Of a DNA stretch of 64,000 nt, positions 26,091-36,400 are shown in pieces; within the stretch, counting starts at the first letter, position 1; every line of letters begins with the position of its first letter. Both the position numbers and the translations under genes were made by a program. This DNA comes from Rhizobiaceae bacterium (GTDB lineage Bacteria > Pseudomonadota > Alphaproteobacteria > Rhizobiales > Rhizobiaceae). Under the pieces are notes generated by a model. That model was given only the letters and a program-made list of their open reading frames with translations. It did no database searches and had not been told where the DNA came from. Location of the stretch: positions 1 to 64,000 of the forward strand of contig JAHBYU010000020.1 of NCBI GenBank assembly GCA_019635775.1. The letters run 5' to 3'.

Positions 26091-27035
26091 CCAGTCACAC
26101 CAACATCGCATCCTATCATACCGCTGACGCGCGTGCCGGCCTGGGCGGTGCCGCGCAGCACCATCGACAGCGATGTCGAGGCTGCCTATATGGCCGGCAG
26201 TGCCCTGAATTCACTCGACAACCTGGTTTGCTCCGATGCGCCATGGCTCGGCGCCTGGCGGCAGCGGCTCGCCCTCAAAGCCGCCGCCGCGAGCGTCAAA
26301 CTGATGCGCCGCACCGAGGACGAATCCGCCCTGCGTGATGCCTGGTATCTGCGCCAGCCCGGCGACGAGCTGGGCCCAGGCGGCAACGTGCTTTTGGCTT
26401 GGCGAAAGCTCACCGACCGGTCGTTGCTGCCAACGGTCGGGGTTCTGCAATCAGTCGCCGATCTGCTCGGCATCACCTGGTCGGATGTCTTTGCCGAGTG
26501 CATCGAGGAGATTGCCGACGGCGTGCGCTCGGCGGCTCCCGCGCCGGTAATCGCCGCGCGCGCCGCAACGGCGATCATGCACGAAGACCCGAAGGCCGAA
26601 GCCCTGGCCTGGTGGATGGCCGATCTCGCACTGTCATGGCGGATGGCTTGGCGCCATGCTGTTCCGCTACTCGCGACCCAGATCCACTCGGCCGTTCTGC
26701 GCACCGGTCACGATCGACGGCGCGCCCGGCCTGATAGCCCTGACTATGAGCGGGCAATCTGCCTTGCCGTCGCGGCCGGCGCGGCGGAGGCCTGCCAGCT
26801 CGCCGCCGGTATTGCGCAGCAGGCCGAACGTCTGCACGAGGTCACGCCGAAATTGCGCGCCAAGGGGGCAGGGGACGTCATTGCGTTGTTGCTGTCCGAC
26901 GATGCCGTGTCCGGTTCCTTCACCAGCAGAGCGATGACCCGCTGGGCCAGCCGCCGGCTGTTCGAGCGGTTACAAAAAGTCGACGCCGTGCGCGAACTCA
27001 GCGGCCGGTCGACTTTCCGACTGTACGGGTTGTAG
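26061..27035 (+). CDS. DUF1403-family protein, 5' end replaced by transposon end
   Basis: The roughly 310 C-terminal residues match DUF1403 proteins of rhizobial and related replicons: VPAWAVPRST, LGAWRQRLALKAAAASVKLM, ALRDAWYLRQPGDELGPGGN, and the C-terminal TSRAMTRWASRRLFERL. Function is unknown. The only in-frame ATG (26061) lies inside the end of element 1, so the first ten residues are transposon-encoded. GTG codons further in are alternatives. The gene is followed after 2 bases by the ScpB-like gene. Confidence 0.72.
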   Translation: MILIIKCRATPVTPTSHPIIPLTRVPAWAVPRSTIDSDVEAAYMAGSALNSLDNLVCSDAPWLGAWRQRLALKAAAASVKLMRRTEDESALRDAWYLRQPGDELGPGGNVLLAWRKLTDRSLLPTVGVLQSVADLLGITWSDVFAECIEEIADGVRSAAPAPVIAARAATAIMHEDPKAEALAWWMADLALSWRMAWRHAVPLLATQIHSAVLRTGHDRRRARPDSPDYERAICLAVAAGAAEACQLAAGIAQQAERLHEVTPKLRAKGAGDVIALLLSDDAVSGSFTSRAMTRWASRRLFERLQKVDAVRELSGRSTFRLYGL

Positions 27036-27037
27036 CC

Positions 27038-27697
27038 ATGGGCCGTCCGTCACGCGATGCCGGTCTTCTGGATACCGAACTCGACGCCTTGCCGCCGGAC
27101 CTTCGCTGGCGCGAATGGATGACGCGCGTGGAGGCCGTCATCTTCGCATCGCCCGAACCGGTCACGCGACAACTGCTCGCGGGCGTTGTCGGCCGCGATT
27201 GCAGCATCGATCTGCTGATCGAGGACATCGTCACCGAGCTGGCCCCGCGTCCCTACGAGATCGTCGCCGTCGCCGGCGGTTGGCAGTTTCGCACGCGGCC
27301 GCGTCAGGCCGACGTGCTGAAGGCCGCCTTCGGCGGCACCACCACGGGCGCCGAGATAACCGAAGGCGAGATGCTGGTGCTGGCTTCGATCGCCTATCAC
27401 CAGCCGGTCACGCGTGCGGCGCTGTCCGACATGCTGGGCCGTGAGGTATCGCGCGACATCATAGGCCATCTGCGGCGGCTGGACATGATCGCATCGGGAC
27501 CGCGCTCGCCCCAGCCCGGCGCGCCCTACACCTATGTGACCACGCGAAAGTTCTTGGAGCAGTTCGGGCTCGATACGCTGCGCGATCTGCCGGATATCGA
27601 AGCGCTTGAGGATGCCGGGTTGCTGAGCCAAGGCGCGGTAGGCGATAAAATGGCGCCGATTGCAAATGAAGAGGACGAAGCGGGCGCATTGGAATAG
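27038..27697 (+). CDS. ScpB-like winged-helix protein
   Basis: The 219-residue protein carries the ScpB fold: WREWMTRVEAVIFASPEPVT, VAGGWQFRTRPR, EGEMLVLASIAYHQPVTRAA, and the second winged helix ending YVTTRKFLEQFGLDTLRDLP. ScpB is the kleisin-associated partner in SMC-Scp chromosome condensation, but plasmid-borne versions next to DUF1403 lack scpA and SMC and have an unknown role. It starts 2 bases after the DUF1403 stop and forms an operon with it. Confidence 0.85.
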   Translation: MGRPSRDAGLLDTELDALPPDLRWREWMTRVEAVIFASPEPVTRQLLAGVVGRDCSIDLLIEDIVTELAPRPYEIVAVAGGWQFRTRPRQADVLKAAFGGTTTGAEITEGEMLVLASIAYHQPVTRAALSDMLGREVSRDIIGHLRRLDMIASGPRSPQPGAPYTYVTTRKFLEQFGLDTLRDLPDIEALEDAGLLSQGAVGDKMAPIANEEDEAGALE

Positions 27698-27748
27698 GGC
27701 AGCGCGAAGCAGACGGTGAGCGTCGAACCCCCACGAGGAGAGGAGCAG

Positions 27749-27976
27749 ATGAGGTGCACGGTTAGAGCAGTCGCTCAACGGCAACTATTCGCTTCAACCG
27801 GTTGTCTTGGCAGCGTGCTCCGTTTCCAAACAGGCCGTCCACTTAACGAGGAGCAAGGACCAGATGTAGGGGTGGGGTTCACCAGAACAAGGCGCATGGA
27901 TTCACGGCAAAACATCATTCGCCTGTGGCCGATCTCGCTGTATTGTCTACAACAGCCAAACTTGGGGGGCATGTGA
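27749..27976 (+). CDS. doubtful 75-residue frame
   Basis: An ATG at 27749 follows a strong purine-rich site (GAGGAGAGGAGCAG) and the frame ends 2 bases before the next ATG at 27979. The predicted peptide has no recognisable motif and an odd composition. It may be a leader region for the ATPase operon rather than a gene. The rest of 27698-27978 shows no other feature. Confidence 0.25.
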   Translation: MRCTVRAVAQRQLFASTGCLGSVLRFQTGRPLNEEQGPDVGVGFTRTRRMDSRQNIIRLWPISLYCLQQPNLGGM

Positions 27977-27978
27977 GC

Positions 27979-28206
27979 ATGGAGGATGAAGCAGAGCTGG
28001 TAGATAAGCCGGACGAATTTCTTGAGGCCCTGGGAGAAGGTCTGAAGCAGAGAGAGGGTGTCGATGTCGGCCTGGCAGACGTCCTTAAGAACCACATTCT
28101 GAAAGCGGCTCCGGCTCAGAACGCCGTCGCTCAGGCCAAGGACGCGATCCTGAAACTCGCAGCCGAGCGAGCAAATCCTCCGCAGCCGGAGGTGGACAAT
28201 GGCTGA
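27979..28206 (+). CDS. small acidic protein preceding the SMC-like ATPase
   Basis: The 75-residue, mostly helical and acidic protein (MEDEAELVDKPDEFLEALGE, then LADVLKNHILKAA, then AILKLAAERANPPQPEV) overlaps the ATPase gene by 8 bases, so the two are translationally coupled. A run of Gs lies 9 bases before ATG 27979. I do not recognise a family. Its position resembles the small middle component of ABC-ATPase conflict systems, but this is only positional inference. Confidence 0.6.
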   Translation: MEDEAELVDKPDEFLEALGEGLKQREGVDVGLADVLKNHILKAAPAQNAVAQAKDAILKLAAERANPPQPEVDNG

Positions 28207-30676
28207 CCCCTACTTCCTTCAGTCGTTGGGACTTTCTGGGTTCCGCGCGTATCTCCAACCGAAGACGTTCGATTTCAGAAAAAAGCGCTGTCTGGCGATC
28301 TTCGCGCCAAACGGCAGCGGCAAATCCAGCGTCATCGACGCGCTGGAGTTCATGTTCTCTGAGGACGGAACGCTCGAACGGCTCGGACAACGCGCCATCA
28401 ATAACCAGGCTGGTCCCGTGGCGCTGGCGCACAATCTGGCTGAGGAGGCGAAGATTGCGTCGGCCGTTACGATCGGCGTGGTCTCGGGCAAGGATGTCAT
28501 CAACGGCAGCCGACCGGCGACGGGGGCGAAGCGACCGATACCGGCGGTGGCCACGACTTTGAACGCCTGCTTCGCGGTGCCGCCGATCATCCGCGGGCAT
28601 GCGCTGCGCACGTTCGTCGAAACGCATAAGCCTGAACAGCGCTATGCTGATGTCGCCAATTGGCTGCAGCTCGGCCCGCTTGTCGAGGTGCAGAAGAATA
28701 TTCGTTCGCTGCGCACGCAGGTGAAGGCCGCTGCCGAGGACGAGACGGCGCTGCAGCGCGTTGACACCCAGCTTGCTAAGGAGACGGCCCAGGCGGTGAA
28801 TACCTGGGATGAGGCGGCGGTGCTTTCCCACGCCAACACGTCGATCCTCGCGCCACTCGATCCATCGCTGGTGCTGGCGGCGCTGGCAGCCGGCGATTCG
28901 GCCTATCTCGAACTGGAATCGCGCGCCAAAGCCGAGGAGAACAAGATCGGGCTTGCGGGCCTGCGCCAGATCCGCAATGCGGCTGCCGCCTTGCGGGCGG
29001 AGACGACGGACACGGAGAGCGGCGAGACCGTCGTCAGCGGTGCGATTCCGACCTTTGACTCGGCCGTCGCGGCGCTGTCGGCGGCGGAGAGTAAGGAAAC
29101 GGAAGAACGCGGCAAGGCGGCGAGCACCGTGTTTCAGGCTTTGTGGAAAGCCGCAGAGCCGTTTTTTGCCGAAGAGGTCGCGGCACCTGACATTTGCCCG
29201 GTCTGTACAACACCTGTCGCGGACACGGCGGCGGGTAGCGCTGAGACGATCCGGGAACACATTGCCAAGCACCTTGAGGAATTGGCGGACTACGCCGCCG
29301 CTAAGAAGGCGCTCGAGGAGGCCAAGACTGCGGCGACCAAGGCCCATACCCAGTTGGTAGCGGTGCTGCCGGGGTTGATTGGCCACCTCGGCGACGGCGA
29401 GGCGGCATTGAAAGCTGATCTTATCGCCTATCAAGCAGACATAGCCGGCTGGCCTCAGACCACCGTTCCTGCCTCGGCTGACATTGTTTCGGCAATCGCC
29501 AAGCTGCTCGACATGCTCGATCAGGCCATTGCCGACATCGAATCGAAGCAAGGCGACCACACCTATATCAAGGCGAAGGCGAAGATCGATCGACTGCTGG
29601 AGCTACAAACCGAGCGGAACCTTGCGCTGCGGACACTGGATGAGCTGGTGAAACTCTCCAACGCCTTGACGGCGCAGGCGACGATAATCTCGGCCGAAAT
29701 CCGCAAGAAGGTGCAGGCTCTGCTCGACAAGCTTCAGACGCCGATGAACGATATCTACAAGCTGATCCAGGGCGCTGGCGCCACGCCAATCCGGCTGGAG
29801 CTGCCGGGGGAAGACGACACGAACCAGCAGCGGCTCAACCTTCTGATCGATTTCGCCAAGAACCGCACGGGCGTGCAGCCGGGTGGCTATTTGAGCGACT
29901 CACAGATCCATTCGGTGGCGCTCGCGTTGCGGATGGCGGCGATCCAGCAATTTAATGTCGGCGCGCCCATCATCGCGCTGGATGACATCGTCACCTCCTA
30001 CGATGCCGATCATCGGCGCACCATCGCCGGGCTCATCGCCACCATGTTCGGCGACTGCCAGATCCTGATCACCACTCACGACGAGCGGTTCTTCAATTAT
30101 TTGAAGGATCAGCTTGAGGCGAAGGCGTGGCACTTCACCCGGATCATTGGCCTAGATCCGGCCTATGGGCCGCGTTTTGCCGACCACAAGGTCAGCGACG
30201 AAATGATCGAGGCGCGTTGGGCTGAGGGTCAGTCGGCGGCCAACGAGATGCGCCAGGCCGAGGAGGAATGGCTTCTCGGTATCTGCCGGGATTTTGGGGT
30301 CAGCGTCCGCATCCGACCGCTGGAGAGGGCCTATTCCTACGAACGCAGCGAGTTGGCCTCGGCGCTCGCCGGTCTGCTCAAGGATGCCAAGCTGATGCCG
30401 GCGCTGGTGCCGGGCGTCAACAACCGGTTCCTCGACAGTTTGGTGAAGGGCGAGATCGAGAATTTCGGCAGCCACTTCCAGGACGGCCCCTATGGCGACG
30501 GTTCGATCGGCGACGAGAAGACGCGCTGGGGGGAATTCAAGACCTTCCGCAGCCAGTTCGCTTGCAAGAAATGTAGCCGGACGAAATTCCAGCGGCCATT
30601 CGCTCTGAAAAGGCCGGTCTGCGCGCATAACGGCTGCGAGGCTCAGTTCGAGTTCGCGGTGGCTCCGGTGCAGTGA
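28199..30676 (+). CDS. SMC/Rad50-like ATPase with zinc-hook-like CxxC and C-terminal zinc ribbon
   Basis: The 825-residue ABC-type ATPase has Walker A APNGSGKSS at 36-44, coiled-coil arms (about 160-320 and 345-510) meeting at Cys333/Cys336 (DICPVCTTP, a Rad50-hook-like CxxC), the signature YLSDSQIHSVALALRMA (564-580), Walker B PIIALDDI (590-597) and the switch His627 (LITTHDERF). An uncommon C-terminal part ends in four Cys (789, 792, 808, 813) that look like a zinc ribbon. Such proteins sense or tether DNA ends; relatives drive defence (Lamassu, ABC-three-component systems). GGAGG precedes ATG 28199. It is followed after 30 bases by the HD-Hsp90 gene. It could also be a plain repair ATPase. 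Confidence 0.8.
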   Translation: MADPYFLQSLGLSGFRAYLQPKTFDFRKKRCLAIFAPNGSGKSSVIDALEFMFSEDGTLERLGQRAINNQAGPVALAHNLAEEAKIASAVTIGVVSGKDVINGSRPATGAKRPIPAVATTLNACFAVPPIIRGHALRTFVETHKPEQRYADVANWLQLGPLVEVQKNIRSLRTQVKAAAEDETALQRVDTQLAKETAQAVNTWDEAAVLSHANTSILAPLDPSLVLAALAAGDSAYLELESRAKAEENKIGLAGLRQIRNAAAALRAETTDTESGETVVSGAIPTFDSAVAALSAAESKETEERGKAASTVFQALWKAAEPFFAEEVAAPDICPVCTTPVADTAAGSAETIREHIAKHLEELADYAAAKKALEEAKTAATKAHTQLVAVLPGLIGHLGDGEAALKADLIAYQADIAGWPQTTVPASADIVSAIAKLLDMLDQAIADIESKQGDHTYIKAKAKIDRLLELQTERNLALRTLDELVKLSNALTAQATIISAEIRKKVQALLDKLQTPMNDIYKLIQGAGATPIRLELPGEDDTNQQRLNLLIDFAKNRTGVQPGGYLSDSQIHSVALALRMAAIQQFNVGAPIIALDDIVTSYDADHRRTIAGLIATMFGDCQILITTHDERFFNYLKDQLEAKAWHFTRIIGLDPAYGPRFADHKVSDEMIEARWAEGQSAANEMRQAEEEWLLGICRDFGVSVRIRPLERAYSYERSELASALAGLLKDAKLMPALVPGVNNRFLDSLVKGEIENFGSHFQDGPYGDGSIGDEKTRWGEFKTFRSQFACKKCSRTKFQRPFALKRPVCAHNGCEAQFEFAVAPVQ

Positions 30677-30706
30677 GTGCACAACGCTATTTTCCTCGAG
30701 GATTGT

Positions 30707-33334
30707 ATGACAGTTAATGGGCCAAATTTCCGCCAAACATGGCTTTGGCGACAGGCATTTCAAACGCCACGCTCGGATAGTACAATTGAAGAGCAAGAGT
30801 TTTTCAGGACGCAATATCTCTCAATTCGAGAGCGTGCGGCGCAGCTCGTTTCCCGGATTGCAGTCGATTTGCCGGGGATGACGGTACACGACATCAGTCA
30901 TTTGGATGCTCTATGGGACACCGCTTCTTCAGTTTCCGAGGGTGCCGTCAACGTCAATCCGGCTGAGGCATTCGTTCTTGGCGCGAGTATTCTTCTGCAT
31001 GATGCAGCGATGAGCCTCGCGGCATATTCCGGTGGCCTAGCAGAAGTTAGGACGACCATTGCATGGAAGGACGCCATTGCACGCCTCGCCTTAGCTTCCG
31101 AAGAGAGCGGTGGTGAGAGTTTTGATATCGAGAGCCCGCCGAGCGAGATTGTACAACTGGTCGTACCAGAGGTCCTTCGTCGTCTGCACGCAGAGCGAGC
31201 CGAAGAACTTGCCGAGCAAGCTTGGCGCGCCGCAGACGGGTCGCACGTGTACCTCATTGAGGACTCCGAGCTACGTCGCTTCTATGGGCCGACAATCGGC
31301 CAAATTGCTCACAGTCATTGGTGGTCGGTGCAGAAGGTCGAGCAGAAACTCTCGGAAGATTTGGGGGCTCTTGCCAATCGGACGCTCAATCGCGTCGATC
31401 GCGTAAAGCTTGCCTGTCTGTTGCGAGTTGCCGATGCTCTGCACCTCGACAGCCGCCGTGCTCCCAGGTTCCTCCGTGCAATCACCAATCCAGCCGGCAT
31501 CTCGGCCCTTCATTGGGCATTTCAAGAGCGGCTGGCCCGACCGCATATTGAACTCGATGCAGTGGTTTTCACCACTGGTCAGCCGTTCGGCAGGGAGGAT
31601 GCTGAGGCTTGGTGGTTGGCATACGATACATTGAATTCCGTCGATCGCGAGCTTCACGACGTAGATTTGCTCCTGCAAGCCCGCGGTAAGGAGGTCCTAA
31701 AGGCAAGACGCGTTAAGGGAGCGGGGTCGCCCGAAATTCTCTCCCGTTCGGTTCAGACCAGGGGTTGGCGCCCGGTCGATGCTCGCCTTCAGGTATCGGA
31801 TGTCCCGCGTATCGTGGAAAACCTCGGGGGTTCGAAGCTCTATGGCAACGATCCGACTGTAGCTCTTCGCGAACTTATCCAAAACGCAGCCGACGCGGTC
31901 CAGGCCCGGCGGAAGTATCACAAGCGCGCCGCGGACTGGGGTCTCATTACGGTCGGCTTGCTCCCAGAGGGCGACAAGATTTGGCTGGTTGTCGAGGACA
32001 ATGGCATCGGTATGTCAGAACAGGTGCTCACCGGCCCCCTTCTTGATTTCGGAACATCGTTCTGGCGATCGCCCCAAGCGCTGGAGGAGTTTCCTGGGCT
32101 CATGGCCGCTGGCATGCATGCCATTGGCCGGTTTGGAATCGGTTTCTTCTCAGTTTTCATGCTCGGGCCGATCGTTCGTGTCTACTCGCGACGTTGCGAC
32201 AAGGGACAAGATACGGGCCGCCTCCTTGAATTCCGCGGCGGAACGAGCGCTCGGCCTATTCTTTCTCCTGCACCCGGCACACCTGTGCCGATTGATGGGG
32301 GCACACGCATAGAAGTTTTGTTGAAAAATCACCCACATGAGGCAGGAGGGCTCCTTCATATAAATTCATATTCAAAACGAACGATGTCTTTAGCAACGCT
32401 GGTGGGCGCAGTTGCGCCCAACCTCGACGTGGCAACCGAAATCCTGGAAGAGGAAGGCACGGAACAGGTGGCGCGGCCAGGTGACTGGTTAAGAATCAGT
32501 GATCTGGATCTGGTGCGCCGTCTGAACCCAACTGCTGATCGCTCTGACGCGGACTCTCCAAAAGCAGACCGATCCCTCATGCAAACCATTGAAGATGAAG
32601 ACGGTCAAATTTTCGGCCGTGCTTTCATTTCGCCTTCGCGTTACTCGTTTTCGGCAGATGGTGGTTGGGTGACTATTTCCGGACTGCGAGCGGGGCGACT
32701 GCACAACGTAGAGGGTATTTTGGTTGGAGAGGCAGTGACTGCTGCCCGAGACGCGGCTCAACCGCTCGCCACAAGGGATGCGCTGGCGCGGTGGGCATCG
32801 AAGCAAGCCGAATTGATTGTCGCATCCGTCAAGGATGAAGAGCGTCAAGCGCGCTCAGCAGAGGTTGTCCTTGAATGTGGAGGAGAGATTGGAGGGCTTA
32901 AGTTTGTAAAATGGGGAACTGATTGGCTGAGTACAAGCGAGTTTCAGGAACGGCTTCGATCAACCGCAGAAATAGCGGTGAGCTTTGACGGTGAATTCGA
33001 CTACGATGAGGATCAGGACGATGTCCATCCGAAGGAGTTTCGAGAGGATTTCCACGGCGCTGAGGACATACTCGTGGTCCTAAAGCACGATGGCGGAATC
33101 TTGAGGGCCGGAAACAGTAGCTGGCCGAGGTCTCTTACGGGGCAGACTAAAGGAGGTGTTTCCAACGTAGCAGAGTACACCAGAAATCTCATCCGGCAGG
33201 CGTGGGGCGAGAGCCTGCAGGAGGACGAAGAAGAGCGTGTCGTTGGCAAAGTCGGATTTTCTGAGATTATACGCAGCATTACGGTTTTTCGGATTGTAAG
33301 CGAGGGAGAAGGTGATACCGACGACTCATTTTGA
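30707..33334 (+). CDS. HD-domain plus Hsp90-like ATPase fusion protein
   Basis: Numbering here is from the upstream GTG at 30677; ATG 30707 (residue 11, GAGGA 5 bases upstream) is the better start, giving 875 residues. The N-terminal domain has an HD-like metal set: His71/His75 (VHDISHLD), His108-Asp109 (LLHDAAMS), His212/His214 (IAHSHWW) and Asp253 (RVADALHLD). A GHKL/Hsp90-type ATPase domain follows: LRELIQNAADAV (Glu399, Asn403), VEDNGIGM (Asp441) and AIGRFGIGFFSVFML (482-496). The C-terminal part is unassigned and ends acidic. HD proteins hydrolyse phosphate esters and Hsp90 folds act as ATP-driven clamps; this fusion could be a nucleotide- or nucleic-acid-cleaving effector gated by ATP. 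Function is inference. Confidence 0.78.
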   Translation: MTVNGPNFRQTWLWRQAFQTPRSDSTIEEQEFFRTQYLSIRERAAQLVSRIAVDLPGMTVHDISHLDALWDTASSVSEGAVNVNPAEAFVLGASILLHDAAMSLAAYSGGLAEVRTTIAWKDAIARLALASEESGGESFDIESPPSEIVQLVVPEVLRRLHAERAEELAEQAWRAADGSHVYLIEDSELRRFYGPTIGQIAHSHWWSVQKVEQKLSEDLGALANRTLNRVDRVKLACLLRVADALHLDSRRAPRFLRAITNPAGISALHWAFQERLARPHIELDAVVFTTGQPFGREDAEAWWLAYDTLNSVDRELHDVDLLLQARGKEVLKARRVKGAGSPEILSRSVQTRGWRPVDARLQVSDVPRIVENLGGSKLYGNDPTVALRELIQNAADAVQARRKYHKRAADWGLITVGLLPEGDKIWLVVEDNGIGMSEQVLTGPLLDFGTSFWRSPQALEEFPGLMAAGMHAIGRFGIGFFSVFMLGPIVRVYSRRCDKGQDTGRLLEFRGGTSARPILSPAPGTPVPIDGGTRIEVLLKNHPHEAGGLLHINSYSKRTMSLATLVGAVAPNLDVATEILEEEGTEQVARPGDWLRISDLDLVRRLNPTADRSDADSPKADRSLMQTIEDEDGQIFGRAFISPSRYSFSADGGWVTISGLRAGRLHNVEGILVGEAVTAARDAAQPLATRDALARWASKQAELIVASVKDEERQARSAEVVLECGGEIGGLKFVKWGTDWLSTSEFQERLRSTAEIAVSFDGEFDYDEDQDDVHPKEFREDFHGAEDILVVLKHDGGILRAGNSSWPRSLTGQTKGGVSNVAEYTRNLIRQAWGESLQEDEEERVVGKVGFSEIIRSITVFRIVSEGEGDTDDSF

Positions 33335-33474
33335 AGCGACACCGCAGCAATTGACCTAATCGCTATCTGATTTCCGCATGGCCCGCCTTCAGTAGCCCAT
33401 TCTTATTACGCCCGGGACACGTCGAATACACTCCGTAGCACCAGAGTTCGCTGCCGCATTCAGGGTCGATCATC

Positions 33475-36400
33475 CTACTTTATCTCGTGAATTTTCACCT
33501 CCGGCACAACCTGCGCGGCAATCTCGCACAGATGCCGATGATGGGTCAGGTAAACGACCTGTCCGACCTGAGCCATCTGGCCGAACAGCCGGAACACCTC
33601 CTCCGATCGGGGCTCGTCGAAGGTTTCCATGATGTCGTCGGCGATGAAGGGGACCGAAGGCCGCGCCGTCGCGAACTCTTCGTAGCCGGCTAGGCGCAAC
33701 GCCAGATACAGCTGGAACTGGGTTCCTTTGGACATCTCGACCGCCAGCTTGGAACCGCTATGCCGCGACAGGCCGATCAGCGCTTCACGATCCTTGTCGG
33801 GTCGCGTGGCAAGGCCGGTATATTCGTCGCGGGTGATCAGCCGGAACGCTTCGGATGCCCGGTTCATCATCGCGCTGCGGTGTTTGTCGCGATAGGCGCG
33901 AATGCCGTGCTCGGCGACGAGGCTTCCGCTTTTGAGGCGAAGATAGCGTAGCGCCAGGTCCTCCATTTCCAGAAGCAATGTGCGCCGGTTCGCTTCAAGG
34001 CGGGCGGCGGCATCATCCCCGCCGATCGCCGTCAGGCGATCGGTTGCCCGCGCCTTGTCAGCGAAAAGGTTCTTCGCTCGGCCGTCGAGATCTTCAAGAC
34101 GCGTCATGAGTTCGGCCTGCTCCTGCTGCAGCTCAGTCAGGTCGGCATCGGCAAGGCTGAGCATGGCCGCTTCCAGCGATGGAAGCTTCATGTCACCGAC
34201 GATCTGCCGCTCGAGCTTGCCCTGCTGCTCGACCAGCTCATCCCTTTTCCGGCAGCGTTCGAGAGCTTGCCGAACATCCGCAAGCGCGTCGACCTGGAAG
34301 AAGTCTGTCAGCTCCTTCTTGCGCGCGGCATGGGTCGCAATCTCGCCGTCCACCCGCTCGCGTTCGATCGAGAGATCAGCAAGGACCTGGTCCCGTTCCT
34401 GCCGCTTCGCTTCGACTTGTCTGGCTTCCTCGCGCCGCCGGATTAGGGCCTTGGCGGCGTCAAGGGGATTGCTGCCATCGAATGTGTCGCGGAGAGCGTC
34501 ATGAAGCTGGGCGACAGCTTTGACGAAGGAATTTCGATCTGCCTGCATGGAGTCAATGCGATGTCGCAGATCATCCTTCTCGCGCAAAGCTTCGGGAAGG
34601 CCGGCGATCGCGTCGAGAAGTTCCCGGACAGCGCCAACACTGCCTTCCCGATCAGTGAACCAGGTGCTTGCGAGGGCGGCCGCCCAGTTTCTCTGCCACT
34701 CTTCGGATGTAGTGATGGCTTCGTTGAGCTCCGCTTTCCGTCGAAGCTCGGCCGCGTCCAATTCACCGACGCGTTTTTGGGCGTCCTGCCGTTTGGCCTG
34801 CATTGCATTATGGTCCGCGAGGATGGTGTCGGCAGCCTGCATCAGAGCTGCTACATCCAGACCATCGTCATCGATCCCGGCGCTGATCAGGATCGCGGCG
34901 AGCGTACCCTGCTCCTTTGCGAGCACAGTCCTGGCATCTTCAGCGTCACTCAAAGCATGGCGCAGATCATCCCACGCGGTCAGCGCCAAAGTGCGGATTT
35001 CAGCCCATCGGCCGATTCTTGTCAGCCATGACGCAACGGACGCATCGTCATCCAGATCGATTTCCGCTGGTGTTTCGGATCTGATCTCGCGTCGCAATGT
35101 CTGCAACTCGTCATCGATATCCCTCAGTAACTGGCGTTGCCGGTCTACGCTTACCCTGTTTACCGCCAACGCGGCAGTCAGGGAGCGCAACTGCTCGAGT
35201 TCCCTGGCGCTGTTCAGACGTGCGGCCGCGGCCGCATCGGTCGCCCGCATGCGGGCCTCGAAACGATCGGCCGTTTCCCGGTCGAGCACCGACAGATGCT
35301 GCGCCCAAGCGTCGTCCCGGTCCAGAAGGGCAGCCTTCACCTCCTCATCATCCATGATGTCGATCGCGTCGCGGAGTGCAGTCAGCTGTGCGGCGTCTTC
35401 CTCCTGATTCGTCAAGAGCTCTCGTTCCCGCTCGACGATCTGCGAGCGACGCTTCTCCAATTCGCTATGAGTGGACTTCCAGGATTCGAGACGCTTGGTT
35501 CCGGGCGGAGATATACGCCGGAGAGCATCACCGTCACCGGCCCATGGGTGCAGTTCAGCCGCGGCATCATCGAGGGCTCGGCGTTTGGCGGGGACAGCCT
35601 GCTCGGCAAGGCGAGTTTCGGCAACAAGATTGCCGTCGCGCAAGCGGCGCAGAACTGACTGAAGCTGTGCCACCTTGCCAGCATCGAGGGCGGCACCCTG
35701 GCCATCGAGAGCCTGGCGGTCGCGCTGTTCCTTCTCAACAGCCTGCCGGGCCGTCTCATGCTCCTTTTCGGCAGATTGCCGTGCGACGTCGACGCCGGAC
35801 TTCGCGCTGATCAGATCTCGCAGCGTTCCGATCGTCGCCGCCGGTATCAGCAGTGATTTCGGATCCTCGACATCTGTCTGACCGATTGCTGCCAGGATAA
35901 GATCGACCTTGCGGTTCGATTCAGACAACGCCTGCTTTCGCTTCGGCAGATCTTCCTGCGCGGTCGCATAGCGTGCGGCTGCGTCCGACAGCTGATCGAG
36001 CTGATCCGCCATCTCAAGCAGACTGTTTTCGACCACGAGCCCTTCCAGCTCCTCCCGGACCTTCTGCTCGCGCTGCGTGATGCCGGTCAGCTCGGTTTGA
36101 AGCCGCGTTTCTTCGACAATCAGATCAGTAAGTGCTGACGCCCACTCGGCAGGCGGATGCGGCAGGTCCGCGTATTGGGAAAGCTGCTCTTCTCCCCGAC
36201 GGTATTCGGCCGCCAGGGGGTGAGCACGCAGGACGCGAGCAATCTCGTCGTGGCGGGCCTTTGCCGTACCGATCTCCTTCATGGCGGCGTCATAGGCCGC
36301 TTCAGCCTGCTCGAGCGCTGTCATCAGCGTCCTGTAAGCCGAGGCCTGGACGTCGATGTCATCGCGCTGCGATTTGAGTTCCGCGATCTGGCGTTTCAGG

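Noticed and set aside
27749-27976. 75-residue frame with a strong ribosome-binding-like site as a certain gene
   Set aside because: No motif and unusual composition; kept only as a doubtful feature.
28199-30676. Calling the SMC-like gene Lamassu LmuB
   Set aside because: The CxxC hook fits, but the partner is a HD-Hsp90 fusion rather than a known LmuA effector, and the zinc-ribbon tail is extra. Motif reading alone cannot support the name.
33335-33474. GCGACA at 33336-33341 as the left end of element 2
   Set aside because: The six bases have no accompanying CGATTTCA-type repeats and have the wrong orientation for a left end.
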